Shown here piece after piece: positions 22,564-32,610 of a stretch of DNA of 64,000 nucleotides. The stretch is from Gammaproteobacteria bacterium (GTDB taxonomy: Bacteria > Pseudomonadota > Gammaproteobacteria > CAJXQU01): NCBI GenBank assembly GCA_026984775.1, contig JALSRM010000018.1, forward strand, positions 1-64,000, written 5' to 3'. The position numbers were made by a program, and so were the translations under genes. Positions within the stretch are counted from its first letter, which is position 1. The number at the start of each line of letters is the position of its first letter. The notes under the pieces are model-generated. The model was given only the letters and a program-made list of their open reading frames with translations, was not told the DNA's origin and did not search any database.

Positions 22564-23386
22564 ACAACGAATTATCACGGCACTAATTTTTGCTCCTTTG
22601 GTTCTTGGATCCATTTACTACTTGGACACACCGGCTGTTGCTGTAATTCTGGGCTTGATTATTTTGATCGGAGCATGGGAATGGGTTGGGCTCTCCGGTT
22701 TTGAGAATATTTTCGTCCATCTGGCCTATACCATTGTTACGGCACTGATCCTGTATCTTTCTTTTCCTCTGATCGGTAAACCCTCATTGGGAGTTTTTCT
22801 TGTGTCTGCCTGCTTTTGGTGGTTACTGGCTCTGATCTCCATTTTCATTGCCCAAGCAAGAAGGCGCTTACCTACGCAGCGAAAAATTCTATTTTTATTT
22901 ATCGGATTTATCATTCTTGTTCCAGCATGGCTTGCTGTTCTTTATTTGCACAACAATCCTAAACTGGGCCCATTATGGGTACTGTTTCTGCTGATCCTGA
23001 TCTGGACGGCAGATATCGGTGCCTACTTTGCTGGTCGGGTTTTAGGCCGCCACAAACTGGCCGACACAATCAGCCCAGGGAAGAGCTGGGAAGGAGTATT
23101 TGGTGGGTTGGTTGCAGTTTTGCTTGTCTCTGTATTGCTATTACCGTACCTGACTGGAACCGGGATTAACGAAATTCCTATGGAAATGTTTCTGCTCTGC
23201 CTCGGGACAGCAGTGATCTCGGTACTTGGTGATCTGACAGAAAGTGTTTTCAAACGGATTGCTGGCAAAAAAGACAGTGGCAATATGCTCCCCGGTCACG
23301 GAGGGATCATGGATCGGATAGATAGTCTGACCGCTGCGGCCCCCGTGTTTACCATGGGTCTGATGCTGACAGGGTTTATCCAATGA
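22556..23386 (+). CDS. cdsA: Phosphatidate cytidylyltransferase CdsA
   Basis: This 276-residue polytopic membrane enzyme makes CDP-diacylglycerol for all phospholipids. It is mostly hydrophobic, with about eight predicted helices. It carries the CdsA signature near the C-terminus ([19 protein letters not shown] and [14 protein letters not shown]) and [17 protein letters not shown] earlier. The real start is the ATG at 22556 inside uppS, although the frame stays open further upstream. Its end overlaps dxr as ATGA. Confidence 0.95.
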   Translation: MLKQRIITALIFAPLVLGSIYYLDTPAVAVILGLIILIGAWEWVGLSGFENIFVHLAYTIVTALILYLSFPLIGKPSLGVFLVSACFWWLLALISIFIAQARRRLPTQRKILFLFIGFIILVPAWLAVLYLHNNPKLGPLWVLFLLILIWTADIGAYFAGRVLGRHKLADTISPGKSWEGVFGGLVAVLLVSVLLLPYLTGTGINEIPMEMFLLCLGTAVISVLGDLTESVFKRIAGKKDSGNMLPGHGGIMDRIDSLTAAAPVFTMGLMLTGFIQ

Positions 23387-24558
23387 AAGGGGTTACAGTT
23401 CTTGGTTCCACTGGCACAATTGGCGTCAATACGCTGGATGTAATCTCTCGTCACAAGGATCGTTTCATGGTCACTGCCTTGACCGCCAACCAGAATGTTG
23501 AGGAACTGTTCGAACAGTGTTGCAAATGGACTCCCCCTTGGGCAGTCATGGCTGATGAAGTATGTGCAGACCAGCTAGAGAAGAAAATTATCGAGGCATC
23601 TCTACCAACTCAAGTTCTGGCCGGGGTTTCTGGTCTGGAAAAGGTGGCCGCACTGGATGAAACTGACTATGTCATGGCTGCAATTGTCGGGGCCGCAGGT
23701 TTGATGCCTACCTTGGCAGCGGCAAGAGCGGGGAAGCGGGTAATGCTGGCTAATAAGGAAGCGCTGGTGATGTCGGGCCAACTCTTTATGGATGCGGTCA
23801 AGGACAGTGGAGCAGAATTGATTCCCATCGACAGTGAACACAATGCAATCTTCCAGAGTCTGCCACATGATTTCCATCGTGGTCTTGAAATAACAGGTGT
23901 AAGGAAGATTCTGCTTACGGCCTCGGGTGGGCCATTCCGAAAAACACCATTGTCTGAACTTGATTCTATTACCCCTGAACAGGCAGTTGCACATCCGAAC
24001 TGGGTAATGGGCCGCAAGATTTCTGTTGATTCAGCGACAATGATGAATAAGGGGTTAGAGATTATCGAAGCCTGCTGGTTGTTTGCGACAGATACGCAGC
24101 ATATTGAGGTAGTCATTCATCCACAAAGCGTTATCCACTCCATGGTGCAATACAACGATGGTTCAGTACTCGCTCAATTGGGCAATCCGGATATGCGTAC
24201 ACCTATCGCCTATGCCTTGGGTTGTCCGGAAAGAATAGATTCAGGAGTCGAAGAACTCGATCTGTTTGAAGTTGCTCGACTTGATTTTGAAGCCCCGGAT
24301 TTGGATAGGTTTCCCTGCCTCAGACTAGCCATCGAGGCGATGGATAAGGGTGGAACGGCAACAACGATACTCAATGCTGCAAATGAAATCGCTGTGGATA
24401 GATTTTTGGAAGGAGAGATGAAATTTTCCGATATTCCCCGGGTCATAGAAGAAACCTTGGCTGGCGTTGAAATACACACTGCCGATGCAATCAGTACCCT
24501 CTTGGAGGCAGATGCAGAAGCCCGAGAATATGCCAGGCAAATTTTAGGGACTCTCTGA
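23383..24558 (+). CDS. dxr: 1-deoxy-D-xylulose 5-phosphate reductoisomerase
   Basis: This 391-residue NADPH enzyme commits the cell to the MEP isoprenoid pathway, upstream of the substrate used by uppS. It has the nucleotide motif [15 protein letters not shown] at the start, then NKEALVMSG, the metal-binding [13 protein letters not shown], and TASGGPF. The ATG overlaps the cdsA stop (ATGA). The usual next gene, rseP, is displaced by 179 bases. Confidence 0.97.
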   Translation: MKGVTVLGSTGTIGVNTLDVISRHKDRFMVTALTANQNVEELFEQCCKWTPPWAVMADEVCADQLEKKIIEASLPTQVLAGVSGLEKVAALDETDYVMAAIVGAAGLMPTLAAARAGKRVMLANKEALVMSGQLFMDAVKDSGAELIPIDSEHNAIFQSLPHDFHRGLEITGVRKILLTASGGPFRKTPLSELDSITPEQAVAHPNWVMGRKISVDSATMMNKGLEIIEACWLFATDTQHIEVVIHPQSVIHSMVQYNDGSVLAQLGNPDMRTPIAYALGCPERIDSGVEELDLFEVARLDFEAPDLDRFPCLRLAIEAMDKGGTATTILNAANEIAVDRFLEGEMKFSDIPRVIEETLAGVEIHTADAISTLLEADAEAREYARQILGTL

Positions 24559-24562
24559 GTCA

Positions 24563-24718
24563 ATGCTGAAGAAGCTTGTAAAGGAGAAAGTAAGTGGGTT
24601 CTTGGCAAATGTTGCAAACATGGCTACTAGTTGTTTCGATCCCTGTCTCAAACTGGCTGTCCTCCCCTTTATAACTACGTGTCAGGAATCAAACAAGGGT
24701 CCTTTAAAAACGAGCTAA
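24563..24718 (+). CDS. Possible 51-residue small protein between dxr and rseP
   Basis: An ATG four bases after the dxr stop opens a frame of 51 codons ending in TAA at 24716-24718. The product starts MLKKLVKEKVSGFLANVAN and has three Cys in its second half. There is no clear ribosome site, and I do not recognise the sequence. In most relatives dxr and rseP are nearly adjacent, so this 179-base spacer is unusual. It may be a true small gene, a remnant, or chance. Confidence 0.25.
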   Translation: MLKKLVKEKVSGFLANVANMATSCFDPCLKLAVLPFITTCQESNKGPLKTS

Positions 24719-24737
24719 GAGATAATTATCAGACATC

Positions 24738-26099
24738 ATGGATATTCTGCAGAACATATTTGCATTCATTTTTGCCATTGCCATTCTGGTCACGATCCAT
24801 GAATTTGGGCATTTCTGGGTAGCCAAGAAGCTTGGTATCAAGATACTGCGTTTTTCGGTTGGATTTGGTAACCCGGTCTGGGGTAGACGTTTTGGTAAAG
24901 ACAATACGGAATTTGTCGTCGCTGCAATACCGCTTGGTGGTTACGTCAAAATGCTCGATGAGAGAGAGGGATCTGTTCCCGGTAATGAACGTCATCGCGC
25001 TTTCAATACACAACCCGTTTTATCTCGTATTGCTGTCGTCGTAGCAGGCCCATTGTTCAATTTTCTGTTTGCGATCGCTGCTTACTGGCTGATCTTCGTG
25101 ATTGGAGTGAGTGGGTTGAAGCCCATCATTGGTGAGGTTAAGGAGGGTTCGCCCGCCAATCTTGCCGGAATTGAACCTGCTTATGAGATTGTCGCTGTGG
25201 ATAATGAACCGACTCCCACATGGTCTGCTTTCATTCAGAAGTGTATCAACCACATCATTGATGAGAAGAAGCTCAACCTGACTGTCAGGGACGAGAACGG
25301 CCAAAAAAAGAGGCTGCAATTGGATCTAACTTCGATCAAGATCGACGATCTGTCGAAGGGGAATCTGCTTGATGTATTAGGTGTCATCCCAAAACATGTT
25401 GATTTGCCTCCGGTGCTGGATAAAATCCTACCCGGGAGCGCTGCTGAAAAGGCGGGTTTGATGCCAGGTGACCGGATTGTCGCTGCTGATGGACAACCGA
25501 TCAAGACTTGGAATGAGTGGGTAAAGTATGTTCAGGCACGGCCCGAACAGACAATCAAGACGGAGATTCTACGAGAGGGTAATCGAATCTTAGTTGATCT
25601 GACGCCTGAACGTTTTGAAGTCAATGGAAAAACCATCGGTCGGATTGGTGCCAGCGTTAAGCCCGTAGAACTAAACAAGTCTGAACTCGGTATTGAGAAA
25701 TACGATCCATTTTCTGCAGTATGGCAGGGTTTGAGAAAAACAGGGGAGATGTCTTCCCTGACGCTAAAGCTTATGGGCAAGATGCTGATGGGTGAAGCCT
25801 CAGTCAAAAATCTTAGTGGTCCAATCAGCATTGCACAATATGCGGGACAGTCTGCAGGTATAGGTCTTACTGCTTTTCTCTCATTTCTTGCTATTGTCAG
25901 TGTCAGCCTCGGAGTTCTTAACCTGTTACCGATTCCGGTACTCGATGGAGGGCATCTTCTCTATTATTTGGTAGAACTTGTGACAGGAAAACCGGTTTCT
26001 GAAGCCGCCCAGCAGATAGGACAGAACATAGGAATCGCCTTGCTGGTCGCAATGATGTCCTTAGCCTTTTATAATGACATCGTACGGCTTCTTTCCTGA
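24738..26099 (+). CDS. rseP: Site-2 zinc metalloprotease RseP
   Basis: This 453-residue inner-membrane protease makes the second cut in anti-sigma factor RseA and clears signal peptides. The zinc site is H21-E-F-G-H25 in the first membrane helix. The third ligand region NLLPIPVLDGGH is in the C-terminal membrane part. Two PDZ domains lie between (GEVKEGSPANLAGIEP and ILPGSAAEKAGLMPGDRI). The position beside bamA and skp, both sigma-E-type envelope genes, fits its role. Confidence 0.96.
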   Translation: MDILQNIFAFIFAIAILVTIHEFGHFWVAKKLGIKILRFSVGFGNPVWGRRFGKDNTEFVVAAIPLGGYVKMLDEREGSVPGNERHRAFNTQPVLSRIAVVVAGPLFNFLFAIAAYWLIFVIGVSGLKPIIGEVKEGSPANLAGIEPAYEIVAVDNEPTPTWSAFIQKCINHIIDEKKLNLTVRDENGQKKRLQLDLTSIKIDDLSKGNLLDVLGVIPKHVDLPPVLDKILPGSAAEKAGLMPGDRIVAADGQPIKTWNEWVKYVQARPEQTIKTEILREGNRILVDLTPERFEVNGKTIGRIGASVKPVELNKSELGIEKYDPFSAVWQGLRKTGEMSSLTLKLMGKMLMGEASVKNLSGPISIAQYAGQSAGIGLTAFLSFLAIVSVSLGVLNLLPIPVLDGGHLLYYLVELVTGKPVSEAAQQIGQNIGIALLVAMMSLAFYNDIVRLLS

Positions 26100-26141
26100 T
26101 CTGGAAAGAAAAATGGGGTACGTTCAATAGAATTCAGAATA

Positions 26142-28436
26142 ATGTATAAAATAATAATAAAACAGCTTGTTACACTAACTTTTTTAACTCTTTTCTCATT
26201 ATCAGCATGGGCAATTGAGGAGTTTGTTATCAAAGATATCCGGCTCGAAGGTCTAAACCGGGTCTCGGCGGGTAATGTTTTCAATAATCTGCCGGTAAAG
26301 ATTGGCGACAGATTTAATGATCGTTTATCGGTCGAGACAGTCAGGGCTTTGTTCAAAAGTGGTTTTTTCAAGGACGTCAGACTTGAGCGGGATGGAAATG
26401 TTCTCGTGATTCACCTCAAGGAACGGGAGGCTATCTCAAAAATCCGGATCACTGGAAACAAAGATATCAAGACAGATGATTTGTTGAAAGGTCTTGCCAG
26501 TGTTGGTTTTGCTGAAGGAGAAGTCTTCAATGAATCACTCCTCGACAAGGTGCAGCAGGAACTTCAACGTCAATATTTTGCCCTTGGCAAGTATGGTGCA
26601 AAAATTACTACGGATGTGAAGAAACTCGACGATAACCGCGTTGAAGTCACGATCAATATAAAGGAAGGAAAAACAGCGAGAATCAAAGAGATCAACATTG
26701 TTGGCAACAAGGCTTTTACCGATAAACAGATTTTGAAAAAATTCAAACTTTCAACGCCAACCCTGTTTTCTTTCTTTACAAAAAAAGATCAATATTCAAA
26801 ACAGAAACTGGCTGCTGACCTGGAGACACTGAAGTCGCTCTATCTTGATAATGGCTTTATCAATTTCCGTGTGGATTCGACACAAGTTTCCATCACCCCT
26901 GATAAAAGCGACGTCTATATCACAATTAATATCAATGAAGGTGACCAGTTCTCAATTTCGGACGTTGAACTCTCAGGTGAGATGATTGTTCCTCCCGAGG
27001 AACTGTTCAATGAGATTGTTACCCACAAAGGGGATATTTTTTCACGCAAGAAAGTCACCAAGACAACTTCAAATCTGACGGATCGGCTTGGTGACGAGGG
27101 ATATGCTTTTGCCAATGTGAATGCAATTCCTGAGATCGACACTAAAACCAAAACGGTCAAGTTGACGTATTTTATCGATCCTGGCAAACGGGTCTATGTA
27201 CGCCGTATCAATTTTACGGGAAATACAAAGACCCGAGACGAGGTTCTGCGGCGTGAGATGAGACAGATTGAAGGCGGTTGGATCTCGACGAAAAAGATCG
27301 AGCGTTCCAAAATTCGTCTTCAGCGTCTTGGCTATTTCGAAGATGTGAATGTGGAGACGCCGGCGGTTCCGGGAACAAACGATCAAGTCGATGTCAATTT
27401 CTCAGTCAAGGAACGGCCATCCGGTAATTTGTTGTTTGGGTTGGGTTTTTCACAAACGCAAGGCCTCATATTCAATACCAACGTGACCCAGGACAATTTT
27501 CTTGGGAGTGGCAAGCGAATCTCGTTTGATTTCAATAACAGTGAAGTCAATCGGCGTTTTGGGTTGGGTTATACCAACCCATATTGGACAGATGACGGCG
27601 TAAGCCGAGGATTCAATACATTCTACCGTGAAACAAATGCCGCTAATGCCAATATCACCCGTTTTGATTCAACGGTTTATGGAGGAGGGGTTAATTTTGG
27701 TATTCCTGTTACCGAGTATCAGAATCTCTTTCTCGGACTCGATTATGAAAACACCAAACTCACCACTAACAGTCTTTCATCCGATGAGGTACTCGATTTC
27801 ATTAATCGCGAAGGTAACCGCTTTGATGTTTTGCGTCTGAAAGGGAGTTTTGCCTATGATACCCGTAATCGGGCCATACTCCCTGACAGTGGCGTTCTAC
27901 ACAGACTGAGGGCAGAAGCTGCAGTGCCTTTTGGGGATCTTCTCTATTATAAACTTTCCTATGATGGGCGTTGGTTTATACCGGTTTTAGAGGATTATAC
28001 CCTTTTGCTTAAGGGCACGGTAAAGTACGGTGATAGTTATGGTTCGACTGACAAGCTCCCTTTCTTCGAGAATTTTTATGGTGGTGGGCCTCGATCGGTT
28101 CGAGGTTTTCAGGAAAATACACTCGGTCCAAAAGATAGTTCTGGCAGGGCGATCGGTGGGAACCTGGAACTCGTAGGGAACGCAGAACTGATTTTGCCGG
28201 TCCCATTTGCACGTGAGTCTAAATCGTTACGATTGACTGCATTTGTGGATGCAGGTAATGTTTATGACATCAACGATGAGAATTTTGATATTGGAGATTT
28301 CAGGTATTCACTTGGAGTATCAGGGATCTGGGTTTCACCCTTTGGTGTATTGTCAGCCAGTTTCGCTATACCATTCAATGACAAGGCGAGTGACAGAACA
28401 CAATCATTCCAGTTTACCTTCGGAACATCTTTTTAA
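26142..28436 (+). CDS. bamA: Outer membrane protein assembly factor BamA
   Basis: This 764-residue protein inserts beta-barrels into the outer membrane. A signal peptide (residues 1-24, LFSLSAWAIEE) is followed by five POTRA domains (about 25-420) and a 16-strand Omp85 barrel. The barrel has the lid-lock region GGPRSVRGFQENTLGP and ends in Phe (FTFGTSF), the barrel recognition residue. It is somewhat shorter than the E. coli protein, which probably reflects shorter loops. No strong ribosome site is visible before the ATG; the start is supported by the signal peptide. Confidence 0.97.
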   Translation: MYKIIIKQLVTLTFLTLFSLSAWAIEEFVIKDIRLEGLNRVSAGNVFNNLPVKIGDRFNDRLSVETVRALFKSGFFKDVRLERDGNVLVIHLKEREAISKIRITGNKDIKTDDLLKGLASVGFAEGEVFNESLLDKVQQELQRQYFALGKYGAKITTDVKKLDDNRVEVTINIKEGKTARIKEINIVGNKAFTDKQILKKFKLSTPTLFSFFTKKDQYSKQKLAADLETLKSLYLDNGFINFRVDSTQVSITPDKSDVYITININEGDQFSISDVELSGEMIVPPEELFNEIVTHKGDIFSRKKVTKTTSNLTDRLGDEGYAFANVNAIPEIDTKTKTVKLTYFIDPGKRVYVRRINFTGNTKTRDEVLRREMRQIEGGWISTKKIERSKIRLQRLGYFEDVNVETPAVPGTNDQVDVNFSVKERPSGNLLFGLGFSQTQGLIFNTNVTQDNFLGSGKRISFDFNNSEVNRRFGLGYTNPYWTDDGVSRGFNTFYRETNAANANITRFDSTVYGGGVNFGIPVTEYQNLFLGLDYENTKLTTNSLSSDEVLDFINREGNRFDVLRLKGSFAYDTRNRAILPDSGVLHRLRAEAAVPFGDLLYYKLSYDGRWFIPVLEDYTLLLKGTVKYGDSYGSTDKLPFFENFYGGGPRSVRGFQENTLGPKDSSGRAIGGNLELVGNAELILPVPFARESKSLRLTAFVDAGNVYDINDENFDIGDFRYSLGVSGIWVSPFGVLSASFAIPFNDKASDRTQSFQFTFGTSF

Positions 28437-28461
28437 ATTATTTTAGTAACTCAGGAGTATT

Positions 28462-28980
28462 ATGTTGAAACGACTTACAATGGCTAAACGGCTCGCTTTT
28501 CTGGCTTTCATCCTGGTACTGCCGGTAACAACCATGGCAGAAAATTACAAGATAGGTGTAGTAAATGCTGTCAAGGTGTTGGAAAAGGCACCACAGGCTG
28601 CAGAGGCCAAAAAACGCCTTGAGAAAGAATTTGCTGGCCGTGATAAAAAGCTGGTCGCTGCACAGAAAGCACTGAAGCAGAAAGAAGACAAACTGGCCAA
28701 GGATGGCGCTATTATGAGCGAAGCGGAGCGTAAAAAGCTGGAACGCCAAGTTCTATCCGAAAGAAGGGAGTTGAAGCGCAAACAAGACGAATTTCGCGAA
28801 GACCTCAATTTTCGCAGAAATGAAGAGTTTGGCAAGATTCAAAAGAAGATAGTTCAAGCCATTAAGAAAATTTCCAAAGAGGGGAAATATGATCTGATTG
28901 TAGGTGAAGGTGTGATCTACGCTAGCCCCAAAGTGGATATCACCAACAAGGTCATTGAAGAACTCAAAAAAATTAAATAA
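28462..28980 (+). CDS. skp: Periplasmic chaperone Skp (OmpH)
   Basis: This 172-residue protein has a signal peptide ending around VTTMAEN. A beta-strand core (YKIGVVNAVKVLEKAPQA) is followed by a long Lys/Glu-rich coiled coil that forms the tentacles of the Skp trimer. It holds unfolded outer-membrane proteins on the way to BamA. AGGAG lies only four bases before the first ATG, and a second in-frame ATG at 28480 would shorten the signal peptide. lpxD follows at once. Confidence 0.93.
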   Translation: MLKRLTMAKRLAFLAFILVLPVTTMAENYKIGVVNAVKVLEKAPQAAEAKKRLEKEFAGRDKKLVAAQKALKQKEDKLAKDGAIMSEAERKKLERQVLSERRELKRKQDEFREDLNFRRNEEFGKIQKKIVQAIKKISKEGKYDLIVGEGVIYASPKVDITNKVIEELKKIK

Positions 28981-29002
28981 ATCGGGAAATCTGGGTTTTG
29001 AT

Positions 29003-30016
29003 GTGGCGACTCTGGAAGAGCTGGCAAATCTGGTCAACGGAGAGCTGCACTGTCGTGGCGAGAATGCGTCGGAACTAGTCATTCACCAGGTTGCGACACT
29101 GGATAAAGCAAAGGAAGGAGAAATTGCCTTCCTGTTTGATGGCAAGTATCGGAAATTCCTGAAAATAACTCGGGCATCAGCAGTGATCCTGAGAGTGGAG
29201 GATCTGGATGATTGTCCTGTGTCTGCCATCGTTACCCAGGATCCTTATCTGGCTTATGCCAAAATCGCTGCCTGGCTCAATCAACCGAAACTGGCTAGAG
29301 GAGATATCCACTCGTCAGCCATCATTGATGAATACGCAAAGGTTGATCCCACCGCCGATATCGCTGCAAATGCAGTGATAGAACAGTATGCCGTGATCGG
29401 CGCTCATGTTCAGGTTGGTCCTGGCTGTGTTGTTGCTGAAGGTGTAACCGTCGGTGATTATTCCCGTCTAGTTGCTAATGTCACTCTGTGTCACCATATC
29501 TCGATCGGTAAAAGAGTTCTGATTCATCCTGGAGCGGTGATTGGTTCGGATGGGTTTGGTCTGGCCAGAGAGAATGGGGCTTGGGTAAAAATTCCTCAGA
29601 TTGGCAGTGTCCAGATTGGAGATGATGTGGAGATTGGAGCCAATACCACAATCGACCGCGGCGCACTCAAGGACACTGTCATTGAGAGTGGGGTAAAAAT
29701 TGATAACCTTGTTCAGATCGCACACAATGTTCGTATCGGTGAAAATTCCGCTATTGCCGGATGTGTCGGTATCGCTGGAAGTGCTACGATTGGTAAACGT
29801 TGTATGCTTGGAGGAGGAGTCGGTATAGCAGGCCATCTTGAGATTGCAGATGATGTTACAATCACTGGCATGAGTTTGGTAACCAAATCCATTCGGGAAC
29901 CAGGTGCCTATTCATCAGGCTGGCCAGTACGGGAAGCCAGAGCATGGCGCAGGACTGTTGCAAGGGTTCACCGGCTTGATGCCTCAAAAAACAAAAACCA
30001 AGGAGCCTCTGATTAA
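29003..30016 (+). CDS. lpxD: UDP-3-O-acylglucosamine N-acyltransferase LpxD
   Basis: This enzyme adds the second 3-hydroxyacyl chain in lipid A synthesis. The N-terminal uridine-binding domain (ATLEELANLVNGEL) is followed by a left-handed beta-helix of hexapeptide repeats. The catalytic His sits in the QIAHNVRIG turn, and IGADGFG is replaced by IGSDGFGLA. I start at GTG 29003, where the sequence lines up with other LpxD N-termini, giving 337 residues. A TTG at 28955, overlapping skp, is the alternative. The gene ends 213 bases before fabZ. Confidence 0.93.
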   Translation: MATLEELANLVNGELHCRGENASELVIHQVATLDKAKEGEIAFLFDGKYRKFLKITRASAVILRVEDLDDCPVSAIVTQDPYLAYAKIAAWLNQPKLARGDIHSSAIIDEYAKVDPTADIAANAVIEQYAVIGAHVQVGPGCVVAEGVTVGDYSRLVANVTLCHHISIGKRVLIHPGAVIGSDGFGLARENGAWVKIPQIGSVQIGDDVEIGANTTIDRGALKDTVIESGVKIDNLVQIAHNVRIGENSAIAGCVGIAGSATIGKRCMLGGGVGIAGHLEIADDVTITGMSLVTKSIREPGAYSSGWPVREARAWRRTVARVHRLDASKNKNQGASD

Positions 30017-30019
30017 GTT

Positions 30020-30211
30020 ATGGAAAAGCCAATAATGAGCATAGTCAGACAGCTTTTCGTTGTGAATCCCGGCAAATATTCGCTGTGTCGGTCTATCACT
30101 TGCATCCCTGTGGCGGTTAAACTGGAACGGCAATTTGCTTCAATTTACACCCCCGGCTGTCTGATTCCTCTTTTACCATTCTTGCCTGGTGCCAACACAG
30201 AGCTCTCATAA
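30020..30211 (+). CDS. Possible 63-residue small protein between lpxD and fabZ
   Basis: An ATG three bases after the lpxD stop opens 63 codons ending at 30211. The product starts MEKPIMSIVRQLFVVNPGK and has several Cys and Pro. No ribosome site is visible and the family is unknown to me. It fills most of an unusual 213-base spacer inside an operon whose other junctions are short or overlapping. I list it only as a candidate, and it may be chance. Confidence 0.22.
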   Translation: MEKPIMSIVRQLFVVNPGKYSLCRSITCIPVAVKLERQFASIYTPGCLIPLLPFLPGANTELS

Positions 30212-30229
30212 CAAGAGGTCCCATGAGCT

Positions 30230-30682
30230 ATGACTATAGAAATGGATATCAATAAAATCCAGACACTGTTACCGCACCGGTATCCGATGTTGCTGATTGA
30301 CAGGGTTTTGGATTGTGTTCCTGGAGAATCCTTGATCGGGATTAAAAATGTTACGTACAACGAACCTTTTTTTACTGGGCATTTTCCAAACAGACCGATC
30401 ATGCCGGGAGTCCTGATTCTTGAGGCCATCGCCCAAGCAACAGGTGTGTTGGCTTTTTATTCCCTTAACAAGACACCAGATGAAAACACACTCTATTATC
30501 TGGTCGGGATTGATAAAGCCCGTTTCAAAAGCCCGGTTGGGCCGGGAGATCAGCTGCGTTTGGAGGTAAGGCTCACTCGTGAAATTCGGGGGATATATCG
30601 TTTCGATGGTTTGGCCAGAGTCGATGGAAAAATCGTCGCCTCAGCTGAAATCATGACAGCAAAACAGGAATTTCAACCTTGA
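30230..30682 (+). CDS. fabZ: 3-hydroxyacyl-ACP dehydratase FabZ
   Basis: This 150-residue hot-dog-fold enzyme removes water from 3-hydroxyacyl-ACP, and so competes with LpxA and LpxD for the same substrate. The catalytic pair is H51 ([13 protein letters not shown]) and E65 ([12 protein letters not shown]). [14 protein letters not shown] near the start is typical. The ATG at 30230 has AAGAGG upstream, and ATG 30242 is a possible internal start. Its TGA overlaps the lpxA TTG. Confidence 0.97.
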   Translation: MTIEMDINKIQTLLPHRYPMLLIDRVLDCVPGESLIGIKNVTYNEPFFTGHFPNRPIMPGVLILEAIAQATGVLAFYSLNKTPDENTLYYLVGIDKARFKSPVGPGDQLRLEVRLTREIRGIYRFDGLARVDGKIVASAEIMTAKQEFQP

Positions 30683-31452
30683 TTGATCCCAGTGCCATGG
30701 TTTCGTCTGATGCCCAGATTGCAGCCGACGTAACCATCGGCCCGGGAACGGTTATTGGCCCAGATGTCGAGATTGACGAAGGCACGTGGATTGGTCCACA
30801 TGTCGTTATCAAGGGTCCAACGCGGATTGGAAAAGATAACCGGATTTACCAGTTCGCATCGATTGGGGATGATCCGCAGGACAAGAAATATCACGGTGAA
30901 AGTAACTCCCGACTTGAAATTGGTGATCGAAATACGATTCGGGAGTTTTGTACCATCAATCGAGGAACAGATGAAGGAGGAGGACTGACCCGGCTTGGTG
31001 ACGATAACTGGATCATGGCCTATGTACATATTGCTCATGATTGCAGGATTGGGAGCCATACGATTTTCGCCAATAATGCATCACTTGCTGGGCATGTCGA
31101 AGTGGGTGATTTTGCCATTTTAGGTGGTTTTACGCTGGTGCACCAGTTCTGTCGTGTTGGCATGCACACCATTACTCGGTTTTCAACCGGTACATCCAAG
31201 GATATCCCTCCTTATCTGGTGGCTGCTTGGGATCCGGCAAAACCAAAGGGTATCAACAAGGAGGGTCTCAAACGCCGCGGATTTTCTGCAGAGACCATTG
31301 AGTGTCTGAGGCAGGCCTTCAAAATTATCTACCGTAAGAATTTGACGATAAACGAAGCCTGTGTACGGCTCGAAGAGATGTCCGAGGATTGTCAGGAAAT
31401 AATGCCTCTATTGGATTTTTTGCGCACAACCGAGCGAGGCATTATACGTTGA
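30679..31452 (+). CDS. lpxA: UDP-GlcNAc O-acyltransferase LpxA with Phe at the chain-length position
   Basis: This 257-residue trimeric beta-helix enzyme does the first step of lipid A synthesis. The catalytic His is H120 in HIAHDCRIG. The C-terminal helices follow GLKRRGFS. The start is TTG at 30679, overlapping the fabZ stop as TTGA, and fits the MID-x-SA start of relatives. Aligned by the HQFC-x-x-G-x-H block, residues R167 and F168 replace the two glycines of E. coli. The second of these, G173 in E. coli, is the acyl-length ruler, and Pseudomonas has Met there. A bulky Phe predicts a short 3-hydroxy chain. Confidence 0.97.
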   Translation: MIDPSAMVSSDAQIAADVTIGPGTVIGPDVEIDEGTWIGPHVVIKGPTRIGKDNRIYQFASIGDDPQDKKYHGESNSRLEIGDRNTIREFCTINRGTDEGGGLTRLGDDNWIMAYVHIAHDCRIGSHTIFANNASLAGHVEVGDFAILGGFTLVHQFCRVGMHTITRFSTGTSKDIPPYLVAAWDPAKPKGINKEGLKRRGFSAETIECLRQAFKIIYRKNLTINEACVRLEEMSEDCQEIMPLLDFLRTTERGIIR

Positions 31453-31476
31453 TCCACCCGAACTAAAGGTCTCTAC

Positions 31477-32610
31477 ATGAGAGTGGGTATCGTTGCCGGT
31501 GAGATTTCGGGAGATAAACTGGGTGCCAGCCTGATTCAAGCACTCAAGGCAAGACAGCCGGAGATAGAGTTCTCTGGGATTGGTGGTCCGAAGATGATCG
31601 AAGCAGGCTGCCATAGTCTTTTCCCGATAGAAAAATTGTCTGTCATGGGGCTCGTAGAGGTGATCAGACATTTCCATGAACTTCATGGCATTCGTAGACA
31701 ATTGATAAAATATTTCCTTGAAGACCCACCTGATGTATTCATTGGCATTGATTCACCAGAATTCAATCTTGGTTTAGAGTTCCATTTGAAGAGGGCTGGG
31801 ATAAAAACGGTCCAGTATGTTAGTCCACAGGTATGGGCCTGGCGGGAAGGCCGCTTGGCAAAAATCGATCGGGCTACCGACCTGATCCTAACCATACTTC
31901 CCTTTGAAGAGGTTTATTACAAAGACCATGACATCAAAGCCTGTTTTATTGGCCATACGTTGGCAGATGAAATTCCGGAGAAAGTAGAGAAACATCCTTC
32001 AAGAGCAAAACTGGGGCTGCCGCGAGACAAAAAGATAGTTGCACTGATGCCAGGAAGCCGTAGTAAAGAGTGGAACTACCACACTGACACGTTCCTCCAG
32101 ACGGCAAAATGGCTCGCCGAGCAGCGATCGGATCTGCATTTTATTGCAGTTATGGTCAATCAACAAGCCCAAACTTTCTTTGAAGAAAGATTCAAACAAG
32201 TTGTACCCGAACTATCCGTAACGCCAGTTCTGAATAGTTCATACGATGCGATTGCCGCATCTGATGTGGTGCTTTCTGTTTCAGGAACAGCAACGCTGGA
32301 GATCATGCTTATCAAACGTCCCATGGTGGTCGCCTACAGGATGGCCTGGATAACCTACCAAATCGCCAAAAGATTGGTGAAACTACCCTATATCGCGCTA
32401 CCCAATCTGCTGACTGGAAATATGGTCGTTCCCGAATTTATACAGGGTCAAGCAACGCCGGAAACCCTGGGGCGGGCGTTATTGTCCTGGCTTGATCATC
32501 CTGAGAAAGTCTTCAGTCTGGAACAGAGGTTTCTCGAAGTTCACCGGCAACTCAGCTGTAATGCCAGTGAACAGGCGGCGGAAGCAATCATTGCCCTATG
32601 CGAGGGCTGA
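31477..32610 (+). CDS. lpxB: Lipid-A-disaccharide synthase LpxB
   Basis: This 377-residue GT-B glycosyltransferase joins UDP-diacylglucosamine and lipid X. Family blocks are [20 protein letters not shown] at the start, [31 protein letters not shown]-type [10 protein letters not shown], and SGTATLE in the donor site. The ATG stands 24 bases after lpxA, and the end overlaps rnhB by 13 bases. Confidence 0.97.
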   Translation: MRVGIVAGEISGDKLGASLIQALKARQPEIEFSGIGGPKMIEAGCHSLFPIEKLSVMGLVEVIRHFHELHGIRRQLIKYFLEDPPDVFIGIDSPEFNLGLEFHLKRAGIKTVQYVSPQVWAWREGRLAKIDRATDLILTILPFEEVYYKDHDIKACFIGHTLADEIPEKVEKHPSRAKLGLPRDKKIVALMPGSRSKEWNYHTDTFLQTAKWLAEQRSDLHFIAVMVNQQAQTFFEERFKQVVPELSVTPVLNSSYDAIAASDVVLSVSGTATLEIMLIKRPMVVAYRMAWITYQIAKRLVKLPYIALPNLLTGNMVVPEFIQGQATPETLGRALLSWLDHPEKVFSLEQRFLEVHRQLSCNASEQAAEAIIALCEG

